DNA of 16,622 bases from Deltaproteobacteria bacterium (GTDB lineage Bacteria > Myxococcota_A > Polyangia > Polyangiales > Ga0077539): positions 1-16,622 of the forward strand of contig CANMAT010000011.1 in the NCBI GenBank assembly GCA_947494865.1, in the 5' to 3' direction. This document shows positions 7,348-14,883 of this stretch, piece after piece. Within the stretch, counting starts at the first letter, position 1, and the number at the start of each line of letters is the position of its first letter. A program made the position numbers and the translations under genes. Below the pieces are notes generated by a model, which saw only the letters and a list, made by a program, of their open reading frames with translations, was not told where the DNA came from and did no database searches.

Positions 7348-8157
7348 ATGAATGCTGCGACGCCGTCGGCGGTGCGATGCGATGGGAGGCTCGAGCTGGT
7401 CGCGGTGCCCGGCATCGGCCTCTTCGAAGCGGGCGACGACGTGGGCGAGGCCGTCGCGGCGGCCCTCCGCGCCGCGCGCTTCGCACTCCTCGACGGCGAC
7501 GTGGTGGTCGTGGCGTCGAAGGCCGTGTCGCGGGCCGAGGGGCGCTTCGTCGACCTCCGCGAGGTGGTCGTGTCTCCGCGGGCGGCCGCCACCGCGGCCG
7601 AGGTCGGCAAGGACGCGCGGATGGTCGAGCTGATCCTGCGCGAGGCGTTGCGGGTGTCGCGGAGCGCCCCGGGGGTGCTCGTGGTGCAGCACCGCCTGGG
7701 CTTCGTCACCGCCAACGCGGGCATCGACTGCAGCAACGCCGTCCCTGCGGGCGCGGCGGCCGACAGCGGGCCGTGGGCCCTGCTCCTGCCCGAGGCGCCC
7801 GACGCGTCGGCGGAGCGCATCCGCGCCGCGCTCGCCCGCGCGACGCAGGCGCAGGTCGCCGTGGTGATCAGCGACTCCTTCGGGCGGCCCTTTCGCGTCG
7901 GCACCGTCGGCGCCGCGATCGGCGTGGCGGCGCTCCCGCCGCTGTGGGATCGCCGCGGCGAGCCCGACCTCTTCGGGAGGATCCTCGAGGCGACGGTCAC
8001 GGCCCTCGCCGATCAGGTGGCCGCCGCCGCCGACCTCGTAGCGGGTCAGGCCGCCGAGCGCCGCGCCGCGGTGGTGGTGCGCGGCCTCTCGTTCGCGCCG
8101 AGCGACCGCCCCGCGAGCGATCTCCTCCGCCCGCCGGGGCAGGACCTGTACCTGTGA
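7348..8157 (+). CDS. cofE: Coenzyme F420-0:L-glutamate ligase
   Basis: A 269-residue CofE. It adds gamma-linked glutamate(s) to F420-0 using GTP and a metal. Recognisable family blocks are VPGIG (20-24), [17 protein letters not shown] (50-66), [11 protein letters not shown] (122-132), [36 protein letters not shown] (173-194) and the C-terminal [16 protein letters not shown] ... VVVRGL. It ends at the ligase domain and lacks the C-terminal nitroreductase-like domain of actinobacterial FbiB. An upstream in-frame ATG at 7318 lies inside the operator palindrome, so the ATG at 7348 was chosen, although the GGAG there abuts the start with no spacing. Its stop overlaps the GTG of cofD (GTGA). It is the first gene of the cofE-cofD-cofC unit. 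Confidence 0.92.
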   Translation: MNAATPSAVRCDGRLELVAVPGIGLFEAGDDVGEAVAAALRAARFALLDGDVVVVASKAVSRAEGRFVDLREVVVSPRAAATAAEVGKDARMVELILREALRVSRSAPGVLVVQHRLGFVTANAGIDCSNAVPAGAAADSGPWALLLPEAPDASAERIRAALARATQAQVAVVISDSFGRPFRVGTVGAAIGVAALPPLWDRRGEPDLFGRILEATVTALADQVAAAADLVAGQAAERRAAVVVRGLSFAPSDRPASDLLRPPGQDLYL

Positions 8158-9083
8158 CCCGCGCGTGGAGGTCCGTGGTCGCGCTCTCGGGCGGCGTCGG
8201 CGGAGCGCGCCTGATGCACGGCCTTTCGCGGGTGCTCGACCCCGACGCGATCACCATGATCGTGAACACCGGCGACGACTTCGAGCACTGGGGCCTCTCC
8301 GTGTCGCCGGACCTCGACACGGTGATGTACACCCTCGCCGACCTCGCCCACGAGGAGCGCGGGTGGGGCCTCGCCGACGAGACCTTTCACGCCTTCGAGC
8401 GCATGGCCGCGTACGGCGAAGACGCGTGGTTTCAGCTCGGCGACCGCGACCTCGCCACGCACCTCACGCGCACCCGCGCGCTGCGCGCCGGAGAGCCCCT
8501 CCACGCGGTGACCGCGCGCCTGTGCCGCGCCCTCTCGGTGCCGTGCCGCGTGCTGCCGATGTGCGACGGCCCGTGCCGCACCATGATCGAGACGCGCGAG
8601 CACGGCGCGCTCCCGTTCCAGACGTGGTTCGTGCGGCACCGCACCCAGCCTACGGCGCGCGGGGTTCGCTTCGACGGCTCGCCGCCCCCGGCGCCGGGCG
8701 TGCTCGAGGCGATCGAGGCGGCCGAGCTCGTGGTCGTGGGCCCGTCGAACCCGTACGTCTCCATCGACCCGATCCTGTCGCTCGCGGGCGTGCGTGAGGC
8801 CCTCGCGCGGCGCCCCGTCGTCGCGGTGAGTCCGATCATCCGCGGCGAGGCCGTGAAGGGCCCGCTCGCGGCGATGATCACCGAGCTCGCCGGGCGAGCG
8901 CCCACCGCGGGCGCCGTCGCGGCCCACTACGGCGACCTCGTGCGGGCCATGGTGGTCGAGGCCGGCGACGAGGGCACCGTGACGGGCGTTCCAACGCTCG
9001 GCACGCGCACGTTGATGCGCACCCGCGCAGACAGCGCCCGCCTCGCGCGCGAGGTGCTCACCTTCGCCGAGGCGCTGTGCTGA
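8154..9083 (+). CDS. cofD: 2-phospho-L-lactate transferase / F420-0 (or dehydro-F420-0) synthase
   Basis: A 309-residue CofD starting at GTG 8154, which overlaps the cofE stop. It transfers the activated lactyl- or enolpyruvyl-phospho moiety from its guanylated donor to the deazaflavin Fo. Diagnostic blocks are [15 protein letters not shown] (10-24), [21 protein letters not shown] (39-59), [14 protein letters not shown] and [13 protein letters not shown]. Length matches the family. The family alone does not say which three-carbon phosphate is used. The longer frame from 7248 is shadow inside cofE. Confidence 0.95.
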   Translation: MTRAWRSVVALSGGVGGARLMHGLSRVLDPDAITMIVNTGDDFEHWGLSVSPDLDTVMYTLADLAHEERGWGLADETFHAFERMAAYGEDAWFQLGDRDLATHLTRTRALRAGEPLHAVTARLCRALSVPCRVLPMCDGPCRTMIETREHGALPFQTWFVRHRTQPTARGVRFDGSPPPAPGVLEAIEAAELVVVGPSNPYVSIDPILSLAGVREALARRPVVAVSPIIRGEAVKGPLAAMITELAGRAPTAGAVAAHYGDLVRAMVVEAGDEGTVTGVPTLGTRTLMRTRADSARLAREVLTFAEALC

Positions 9084-9832
9084 GCGCGCCCGACGGCCTC
9101 TGGGTCGTCGTGCCCGTGAAGCGCTTCGCGTCGGCGAAGTCGCGCCTCGCGGCGGTGCTCGCCGAGGTCGATCGAGCGGCGCACGCGCGCGCGTTTTGTG
9201 AGCACGTGCTCGACGAGGTGGCCGCGTGCGAGGCCGTCGCGGGCATCCTCGTGGCGACCAACTGCGACGACGTCGAGCGCCTCGCCGCGAGCCGCGGGGC
9301 CGCGGTGCTGCGCGACGGCGAGGAGCGCGCGCTCGGGGCGATCGTAGATCGGGCGCTCGCCCACGTCGCAGCGCGCGGCGCGCGCGCGGCCATCGTGCTC
9401 ATGTCGGACCTCCCGCGCCTCGCGACCCGCGACGTGTGGGCGCTCGTTCGCGCCCTCGAGCATCACCCCGTAGCCCTCGCGCCCGATCGCAGCGACGAGG
9501 GGACGAACGCGCTCGGCCTCGCGCCGCCCGACCGCTTCGCGACGTGCTTCGGCACGCGCGGCAGCTTTCTGCTTCACCTCGAGCGGGCCCGCGGCGAGGC
9601 GGCCGAGGTCGCCGTGGTGCGCGCCGACGGCCTCGCGTGCGACGTCGACACGCCCGACGACCTCGCGCGCCTTGGCCCCCTACGCGTCGCGGGGCGCGCG
9701 CTTGAGGTGGAACCGAAAGCGGTCGTCGCGCGTGAGCAGCTCGTAGCTCCCGAAGGCCCCATCGGGGTCGGCGAGCGCGTCGAGCGCGTCGCGCGCCTCG
9801 TCGCTCGTCTCGACGGGGCCGAACTCGCGTAG
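9077..9832 (+). CDS. cofC: Phosphoenolpyruvate/2-phospholactate guanylyltransferase
   Basis: A 251-residue CofC/FbiD starting at GTG 9077 and overlapping the end of cofD by 7 bp. It activates the three-carbon phosphate with GTP to give the substrate for CofD. Blocks seen are [15 protein letters not shown] (11-25), MSDLPRL (109-115), [12 protein letters not shown] (135-146), [11 protein letters not shown] (158-168) and the terminal [12 protein letters not shown] (188-199). Family members normally end shortly after this. Here the frame continues about 50 residues (202-251) opposite the 3' end of cofH, a 153-bp tail-to-tail overlap. The extension looks like antisense read-through and shows no domain, though no earlier in-frame stop exists. 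The core identification is firm. Confidence 0.9.
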   Translation: MLSAPDGLWVVVPVKRFASAKSRLAAVLAEVDRAAHARAFCEHVLDEVAACEAVAGILVATNCDDVERLAASRGAAVLRDGEERALGAIVDRALAHVAARGARAAIVLMSDLPRLATRDVWALVRALEHHPVALAPDRSDEGTNALGLAPPDRFATCFGTRGSFLLHLERARGEAAEVAVVRADGLACDVDTPDDLARLGPLRVAGRALEVEPKAVVAREQLVAPEGPIGVGERVERVARLVARLDGAELA

Positions 9833-10969
9833 CGCCTCGTAGCGCGTGCCGCGTTGCACCGGCGTGCGCCCCGCGTCGCGAATCATACGGCGGAGCGTCG
9901 ACGGCGCCATGAACTGCCCGTGGCCCGCGCCCGCCGCGGTCGAGATGCTCTCGTTCATGAGCGTGCCGCCGAGGTCGTTGGCGCCGCACGCGAGGAGCCA
10001 CTGCGCCTGGCGCGCGCCCTCCTTCACCCACGAGACCTGAATGTTGCGAAAGGTCGCCCCGAGCATGAGCCGCGCGATCGCGTAGAGGGCGATCACCTCG
10101 TTGCCCGTAGGCCCGGGCCGGAGCCCCTCGAGGAGGCCCTTGCGATGCATCGGCGACTCGTGGTGCACGAACGAGAGCGGGACGAACTCCGTGAAGCCTC
10201 CCGTGGACTTCTGAATCGACCGGAGCAGGTCGAGGTGTCGCATGCGCTGCGCGTCGGTCTCGATGTGGCCGTACATCAACGTCGACGTGGTGGGGAGGCC
10301 GAGCGCGTGCGCGGTGCGAACGACGTCGATCCACTCGGCGGTGGTGATGCGGCCCGGCGCGATGCGTCGGCGCACGTCGTCGTCGAGCACCTCCGCGGAG
10401 GTGCCCGGCAGCGACCCGAGCCCGGCGTCGCGGAGCTCTTCGAGGTACGCGGCGATGGACACGCCCGCGAGCCCCGCGCCGTACTTCACCTCTTCGGGCG
10501 AGAAGGCGTGGATGTGCAGCGCGGGGGCCGCGGCCTTGATGGCCCGGCAGAGCCGCACGTACACGCGCCCGTCGACGCCGGGCGCGAGCCCCGCCTGCAC
10601 GCAGACCTCCGTGGCCCCGAGCGACTGCGCCTCCAGCGCGCGCCGCACGACCTCGTCTTCGCCTAGAAAATAAGCCTCTTCGGAGCGATGCCCGCGCGCG
10701 AACGCGCAGAACTTGCAAGCCTTCACGCACGCGTTGGTGAAGTTGATGTTGCGGTTGACCACGTAGCCCACGCGGTCGCCCGCCTGGAGCGCGCGCAGCG
10801 CGTCGGCCGTGAGGCTCAGCGCGTGCAGCGCGGGGCCGCGCGCGCCGCAGAGGGCGACCGCGTCCTCCCAGGGGAGCTCGACGCCCTCGAGGCAGCGCTC
10901 GAGGATCGTGCGCACCGGGCGCTCGACGTCGCGGAGGCACGCCTCGATCGTGCGCGCGGCGGTCATCAC
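9680..10969 (-). CDS. cofH: FO synthase subunit 2 (hydroxyphenyl transferase), radical SAM
   Basis: A 429-residue radical-SAM enzyme joining 5-amino-6-ribitylaminouracil with a tyrosine-derived fragment in F420 chromophore (Fo) synthesis. The 4Fe-4S motif is C81-x3-C85-x2-C88 within NINFTNACVKACKFCAFAR. CofH-specific blocks are HIHAFSPEEVKYGAG, LPGTSAEVL, MYGHIETDAQR, STGGFTEFVPLSFVHHESP, NIQVSWVK and GANDLGGTLMNESIS; these distinguish it from CofG. GTG 10969 overlaps the cofG stop as GTGA, with an adjacent ATG at 10966 as an alternative. It is last in the aldehyde dehydrogenase-cofG-cofH unit, and its 3' end overlaps convergent cofC. Confidence 0.95.
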   Translation of the reverse strand: MMTAARTIEACLRDVERPVRTILERCLEGVELPWEDAVALCGARGPALHALSLTADALRALQAGDRVGYVVNRNINFTNACVKACKFCAFARGHRSEEAYFLGEDEVVRRALEAQSLGATEVCVQAGLAPGVDGRVYVRLCRAIKAAAPALHIHAFSPEEVKYGAGLAGVSIAAYLEELRDAGLGSLPGTSAEVLDDDVRRRIAPGRITTAEWIDVVRTAHALGLPTTSTLMYGHIETDAQRMRHLDLLRSIQKSTGGFTEFVPLSFVHHESPMHRKGLLEGLRPGPTGNEVIALYAIARLMLGATFRNIQVSWVKEGARQAQWLLACGANDLGGTLMNESISTAAGAGHGQFMAPSTLRRMIRDAGRTPVQRGTRYEALREFGPVETSDEARDALDALADPDGAFGSYELLTRDDRFRFHLKRAPRDA

Positions 10970-12162
10970 GCGGCCCCCGCGCGCTCATCGGCGGAGGGCG
11001 TTGCAGCAAAGTCGGCCGCGCGGGCGAGGCGCTCGAGCCGCGCCGCGGCGGCGGCGGTGGGCGCCGCGAGCGAGGGCGCGAGGAAGCCCTCCCGATGCAG
11101 GTAGCGATCGTAGATCGCGAGGCGCGGCGCGAGGGTGTAGCCGTCGCGCGCGCACGCCGCCGCGACGCGGTCGAGGTGCGGCCACGGGTGCCGCGGGTTG
11201 ACGTAGTCGGGCGACACCGGAGAGATGCCCCCGAGGTCGTTGACGCCCGCGGCGAGCAGCAGGCCGAGGCCCTCGGCGTTGAGGTTGGGGGGGGCCTGCA
11301 CCGACACCTCGGCGGGGAGTATGAGCCGCGCCATCGCGACGGCGTGGGCGATCTCGCCGTCGTCGGGCTCGGGGCTCCGGCGCATCGAGGTGCCGGCCGT
11401 CGCGCGGAAGTTCTGCACGATGACCTCTTGCACGTGGCCGTGCGCGCGGTGAAGCCGGCGGATCGCGAGGAGCGCCTCGACGCGCTCGCGCCGCGTCTCG
11501 CCGATGCCGAGGAGCACGCCCGTGGTGAAGGGGATCGCGAGCTGGCCCGCCTCGTCGATCATCTGCAGGCGCAGCGACGGGTGCTTGTCGGGCGCGAGGT
11601 GGTGGGGCATGCCGGGCTCGCACAGCCGCGCGCTGGCGCTCTCGAGCATGAGCCCGAGGCTAACGTTCACAGGCTTGAGCCGGGCCATGTCGTCGCGCGT
11701 GAGGAGGCCCGCGTTGGTGTGCGGGAGCAGGCCTCGGTCGAGCGCGATCGCGGCCGCCTCGACCAGGTAATCGACGGTGCCCTCGAAGCGCCACGCGGCG
11801 AGCTGCTCGCGGTACGAAGGGAAGGTCGCCTCGGGCTTGTCGCCGAGGCAGAAGAGCGCTTCGAAGCACCCCGCGTCGCGCGCGCGCCCGGCCCAGTCGC
11901 CGACCTCCGACGGGGTCATCGTCCACGCGCCGGGCTGGCCCGGCGACCGACGAAACGCGCAGTAACTACAGTAATTTTTGCAGAGGTTGGTGAGCGGGAG
12001 AAACACCTTGGGCGAGAAGGTCACCCGGCGACCCCAGGCCGCGTCGCGCGCGGCCCGCGCGGCCCGCATGAGCTCGGGGAGCGCCTCCGGCGGCGCGTCG
12101 GCGAGCGCGAGGGCGTCCTCGTCGGACAGCGGCGCGGGGCCCATCGCTCGCTCAGGGAACAT
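10966..12162 (-). CDS. cofG: FO synthase subunit 1 (7,8-didemethyl-8-hydroxy-5-deazariboflavin synthase), radical SAM
   Basis: A 398-residue radical-SAM CofG, partner of CofH in closing the deazaflavin ring of Fo. The cluster motif is C61-x3-C65-x2-C68 in LTNLCKNYCSYCAFRR. CofG blocks include FSPKVFLPLTN, CLGDKPE, LPHTNAGLL, SLGLMLES, HLAPDKHPSLRL, IPFTTGVLLGIGETRRER, HVQEVIVQNFRA, VQAPPNLN and GVNDLGGISPVSPDYVNPRHPWPH. The ATG at 12162 overlaps the aldehyde dehydrogenase end by 11 bp. An in-frame ATG at 12144 (392 residues) would leave a 7-bp gap and is an equally reasonable start; neither has a strong Shine-Dalgarno sequence. The order cofG then cofH matches the two halves of the fused FbiC, but here they are separate proteins. 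Confidence 0.95.
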   Translation of the reverse strand: MFPERAMGPAPLSDEDALALADAPPEALPELMRAARAARDAAWGRRVTFSPKVFLPLTNLCKNYCSYCAFRRSPGQPGAWTMTPSEVGDWAGRARDAGCFEALFCLGDKPEATFPSYREQLAAWRFEGTVDYLVEAAAIALDRGLLPHTNAGLLTRDDMARLKPVNVSLGLMLESASARLCEPGMPHHLAPDKHPSLRLQMIDEAGQLAIPFTTGVLLGIGETRRERVEALLAIRRLHRAHGHVQEVIVQNFRATAGTSMRRSPEPDDGEIAHAVAMARLILPAEVSVQAPPNLNAEGLGLLLAAGVNDLGGISPVSPDYVNPRHPWPHLDRVAAACARDGYTLAPRLAIYDRYLHREGFLAPSLAAPTAAAAARLERLARAADFAATPSADERAGAA

Positions 12163-13600
12163 AGTCGAAGGGCATGTTCACCGACTTGACCTCGAGGAAG
12201 CCGAGGAGCCCCTCGGGGCCGAACTCGCGCCCGAGGCCCGAGTCTTTGTAGCCTCCGAAGGGCGTGGCGAAGTCGATGGCGCAGCCGTTCACCGTGAAGG
12301 TGCCCGTGCGGACGCGCCGCGCCACGGCGATGCCCCGCGCGTGGTCGCTCGTCCAGACCGAGCCCGAGAGGCCGTAGCTCGACGCGTTGGCGATGCGCAC
12401 CGCGTCGGCCTCGTCGTCGTAGGGGATCACGCACACCACGGGGCCGAAGATCTCCTCGCGCGCCACGGTCATCTCGCTGTCGACGTCGGCGAACACCGTG
12501 GGCTCCACGTACCACCCGCCGTCGAGCCCGTGGGGGCGCCCGCCGCCGATGGTGACCCGCGCGCCCTGCGCGCGCCCCGCGGCGATGTACCCCTCGACGC
12601 GCGCGCGCTGCCGCTCGGCGATGAGCGGGCCGCAGAAGGTCTCCGGGTCCGTGGGGTCGCCGACCTTCTGCCGTCGCACCTCTTCGGTGAGGGCGTCGAC
12701 CACCTCGGCGTAGCGGCGCCGCGACGCGAGAATGCGCGTCTGCGCGATGCACGCCTGCCCGCTGTTCATCATGGCGAAGGGCAGGAGCTCGGGCACCATG
12801 GCTGCGACGTCGGCGTCGTCGAGGAAGATGGCCGCCGACTTGCCGCCCAGCTCGAGGGTGACCGGGCGCAGGAGCTCGCCGCAGAGGGCGGCGATGCGCC
12901 GTCCCGCGGCCGTGCTGCCCGTGAAGCTGATCTTGTCGACGCCGGGGTGCCGCACGAGGTGCTCGCCGACCTCGCGCCCGGCCGTGACGATGTTCACCAC
13001 GCCCGCGGGCAGGCCCGCCGCGATGATCGCCTCGGCGAGCACGTACGCGAAGAGGGGCGTCTCCGGCGGCGGCTTCAGCACCACGGTGCAGCCCGCGGCG
13101 AGCGCGGGCGCGATCTTCGAGATGGCGACGAAGAGCGGCACGTTCCACGGGATGATCGCGCCGACGACGCCGATGGGCTCGCGCAGCACCCACGTCTGCC
13201 CCAGCACGCCCTGGCGCCGCTCGTCGAAGGCGAAGGTGCGCGCGAGGTTCACGTAGTAATCGAGCAGCATGGTCGGCACCTGCGACTGCGCCGTCTGCGA
13301 GAACGTGATGGGCGAGCCGACCTCTGCCGTGATCACCTCGGCGAACTCGTCGAGGCGCGCCATGAGCTCTTCGTTGAGGCGCCCCATCAGGTCGGCGCGC
13401 TCGTCGGGCGTCATGCGGGGCCAGGGGCCGACGTCGAACGCGCGGCGCGCCGCGGCGACGGCGCGGTCGATGTCCGCCGCGGTCCCCTCGGGCACCCGAC
13501 CGATGAGCGCCTGCGTGGCCGGCGAGCGTACCTCCAACGTGTCGGTGCCCGCGGGGGCAACGTAACCGCCGTCGAGAAAGAGCTTTTCGTAGGTGCGCAT
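12152..13600 (-). CDS. NAD(P)-dependent aldehyde dehydrogenase
   Basis: A 482-residue classical aldehyde dehydrogenase with catalytic Cys284 (NSGQACIAQTR), general base Glu250 (TLELGGKSA), oxyanion Asn153 (IIPWNVP), Lys176 (VVLKPPPETP) and C-terminal FGGYKDSGLGREFGPEGL. The start at 13600 is set by GGAGG 5 nt upstream. It is the first gene of the unit with cofG and cofH, and its promoter region holds operator 4. It should oxidise an aldehyde to an acid. In this context a steroid side-chain or ring-fragment aldehyde is plausible but unproven. Aldehyde dehydrogenase paralogues are numerous, so no gene name is given. The frame upstream of 13600 is shadow. Confidence 0.93.
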   Translation of the reverse strand: MRTYEKLFLDGGYVAPAGTDTLEVRSPATQALIGRVPEGTAADIDRAVAAARRAFDVGPWPRMTPDERADLMGRLNEELMARLDEFAEVITAEVGSPITFSQTAQSQVPTMLLDYYVNLARTFAFDERRQGVLGQTWVLREPIGVVGAIIPWNVPLFVAISKIAPALAAGCTVVLKPPPETPLFAYVLAEAIIAAGLPAGVVNIVTAGREVGEHLVRHPGVDKISFTGSTAAGRRIAALCGELLRPVTLELGGKSAAIFLDDADVAAMVPELLPFAMMNSGQACIAQTRILASRRRYAEVVDALTEEVRRQKVGDPTDPETFCGPLIAERQRARVEGYIAAGRAQGARVTIGGGRPHGLDGGWYVEPTVFADVDSEMTVAREEIFGPVVCVIPYDDEADAVRIANASSYGLSGSVWTSDHARGIAVARRVRTGTFTVNGCAIDFATPFGGYKDSGLGREFGPEGLLGFLEVKSVNMPFDYVP

Positions 13601-13605
13601 CGAAG

Positions 13606-13610
13606 CCTCC
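13606..13610 (-). promoter_or_regulatory. Ribosome binding site of the aldehyde dehydrogenase
   Basis: On the minus strand GGAGG lies 5 nt before ATG 13600. It decides that start over the frame that continues open to 13705. Confidence 0.75.
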
Positions 13611-13682
13611 GTGTCGCCCGATCGCCGGACGCCGTCGGAGACTAAGGGATCTCTCCGCCGCGCGCTACGGACCTCCGCCGCC

Positions 13683-13726
13683 CCGCGCCGCGCAAACTGA
13701 AACATGTTTCACTTTGCGCGGCGCGG
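13683..13726. repeat. Long GC-rich inverted repeat enclosing operator 4
   Basis: Arms 13683-13696 and 13713-13726 are perfect 14-bp reverse complements (ending AAA against TTT next to the core). They are separated from the palindromic operator core 13698-13711 by one mismatched base on each side (C at 13697 and C at 13712). The whole 44-bp element is a near-perfect palindrome. It begins 1 bp downstream of the acyl-CoA dehydrogenase stop at 13728. In RNA it could form a strong hairpin, but no T-run follows on the minus strand, so it is not a textbook intrinsic terminator. Confidence 0.8.
13698..13711. promoter_or_regulatory. KstR-like operator 4, aldehyde dehydrogenase-cofG-cofH
   Basis: TGAAACATGTTTCA is identical to operator 3 and an exact fit to TnnAACnnGTTnnA. 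It lies in the 127-bp gap between the acyl-CoA dehydrogenase stop (13728) and the aldehyde dehydrogenase start (13600), 97 bp upstream of the latter, at the centre of a longer palindrome. The rest of the gap shows no gene, and I could not assign a clear -35/-10. Confidence 0.82.
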
Positions 13727-13727
13727 C

Positions 13728-14867
13728 TCAGTATCCCTGGAGGCGCGCGTAGCGGTCGCGCTGATACGCCGCGTCGCCGAGGGTCATCGCGGCCACCCTG
13801 GCGCGCTTGTAGAAGAGCCCGATGTCGAGCTCGTCGGTCACGCCGATGCCGCCGTGCATCTGGATGGCCTCGCCCGCCACGCGGAGAAAGGTGTCGGTCG
13901 TGCGGGCCTTCGCCGCGGCGGCGAGGAGGGCCGCGTCGGGGCCGTCGTCGTCGAGGGCGCGCAGCGCCGCGAGCACGATCGAGCGCGACAGCTCGACCTC
14001 GCAGAACATCTGCGCCGCGCGGTGCTTGAGCGCCTGAAACGAACCGATGAGCACGCCGAACTGGCGCCGTGTCTTGAGGTACGCGACGGTGCGTTCGAAG
14101 GCCTCGAGGGCGCCGCCGAGCATCTCGGCGCTCACGGCGATCGCGCCCCGGTCGAGCACGCGGTCGAGCACGGCGGCGCCGCCGTCGGGCGCTCCGAGCA
14201 CCTGGTCATCGGGCACGACGACCCCGTCGAGGCGCACGCGCGCGGCGTTGCGCGAGTCGACCAGCGGGGTGCGCGCCACCGTGAGGCCCGGCGACCCCGC
14301 GGGCACGATGAACAGCCCGATCCCCGCGCGGTCGGCGCTCGCGCCCGCGACGCGCGCCGCCACGACCAGCGCGTCGGCGCCGTGGCCGTCGAGCACGAAG
14401 GACTTCTCGCCGGTGATGCGAAACCCCCCGGCGACGGGCTCGGCCCGCGTCGCGACGCGATGGCGCGCGTGGCGCGTGCCCTCGTCGTGGGCGAGCGCCA
14501 GCACGCGCTCCCCCGCGCAGACGCCCGGGAGCCAGCGGGCTCGCTGCGCGTCGGTGCCGCCGAGGGAGATCGCGCCGCCGGCCAGCACCACCGTCGACAC
14601 GATCGGCGTCGGGGCCAGCGTGCGGCCGCACTCCTCCAACACGATGCCGAGCTCTGCGAAGCCGAGCCCGACGCCGCCGACCGCCTCGGGGAAGGTCATC
14701 CCCGCGACGCCGAGGCCGGCCAGCTCGGACCAGCACGCGGGCGAGTACCCGAGCGCGTCGGCGCCGTCGCGCAGCGCGCGCAGGTGCGTCGTCGGCATGC
14801 GGCGCTGCACGAACTCGCGCGCCATCTTGCGAATCGACTCTTGATCTTCGGTGAGTACGAGCGACAA
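13728..14867 (-). CDS. Acyl-CoA dehydrogenase, second subunit of the downstream pair
   Basis: A 379-residue acyl-CoA dehydrogenase-family protein with N-terminal LTEDQESIRKMAREFVQRR, VGGVGLGFAELGIVLEECGR, TGEKSFVLDG (153-162), the FAD block RQFGVLIGSFQALKHRAAQM and IQMHGGIGVTDELDIGLFYKRA. After this it reads RVAAMTLGD, with no Glu at the canonical YEG position. It is of the same type as the 3325-4473 protein and probably the non-catalytic chain of a heteromer with the gene just upstream (14884-16098). It starts at TTG 14867, fixed by AAGGAGG 6 nt before it; the upstream stop is only 16 bp away. Which acyl-CoA it acts on is not evident; steroid side-chain CoA esters are inferred from regulon and architecture. 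Confidence 0.87.
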   Translation of the reverse strand: MSLVLTEDQESIRKMAREFVQRRMPTTHLRALRDGADALGYSPACWSELAGLGVAGMTFPEAVGGVGLGFAELGIVLEECGRTLAPTPIVSTVVLAGGAISLGGTDAQRARWLPGVCAGERVLALAHDEGTRHARHRVATRAEPVAGGFRITGEKSFVLDGHGADALVVAARVAGASADRAGIGLFIVPAGSPGLTVARTPLVDSRNAARVRLDGVVVPDDQVLGAPDGGAAVLDRVLDRGAIAVSAEMLGGALEAFERTVAYLKTRRQFGVLIGSFQALKHRAAQMFCEVELSRSIVLAALRALDDDGPDAALLAAAAKARTTDTFLRVAGEAIQMHGGIGVTDELDIGLFYKRARVAAMTLGDAAYQRDRYARLQGY

Positions 14868-14873
14868 CGGCGC

Positions 14874-14880
14874 CCTCCTT
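14874..14880 (-). promoter_or_regulatory. Ribosome binding site for a TTG start
   Basis: AAGGAGG on the minus strand lies 6 nt before TTG 14867. It is the strongest Shine-Dalgarno sequence in the window and is what makes the rare TTG start credible. Family residues (LVLTEDQESIRK) begin directly after it. Confidence 0.8.
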
Positions 14881-14883
14881 GGG

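Noticed and set aside
9399..11009. Long arginine-rich minus-strand frame of 536 codons over cofH
   Set aside because: It is an off-frame shadow of cofH on the same strand, low in complexity and rich in Arg, Ala and Gly, as expected from GC-rich third positions.
10966..12162. cofG and cofH as one FbiC broken by a frameshift
   Set aside because: Each has its own start and stop with a clean GTGA overlap, the junction type used throughout the window, and each is full length alone.
13683..13726. Canonical rho-independent terminator
   Set aside because: The stem is strong but no U tract follows on the minus strand; kept as an inverted repeat.
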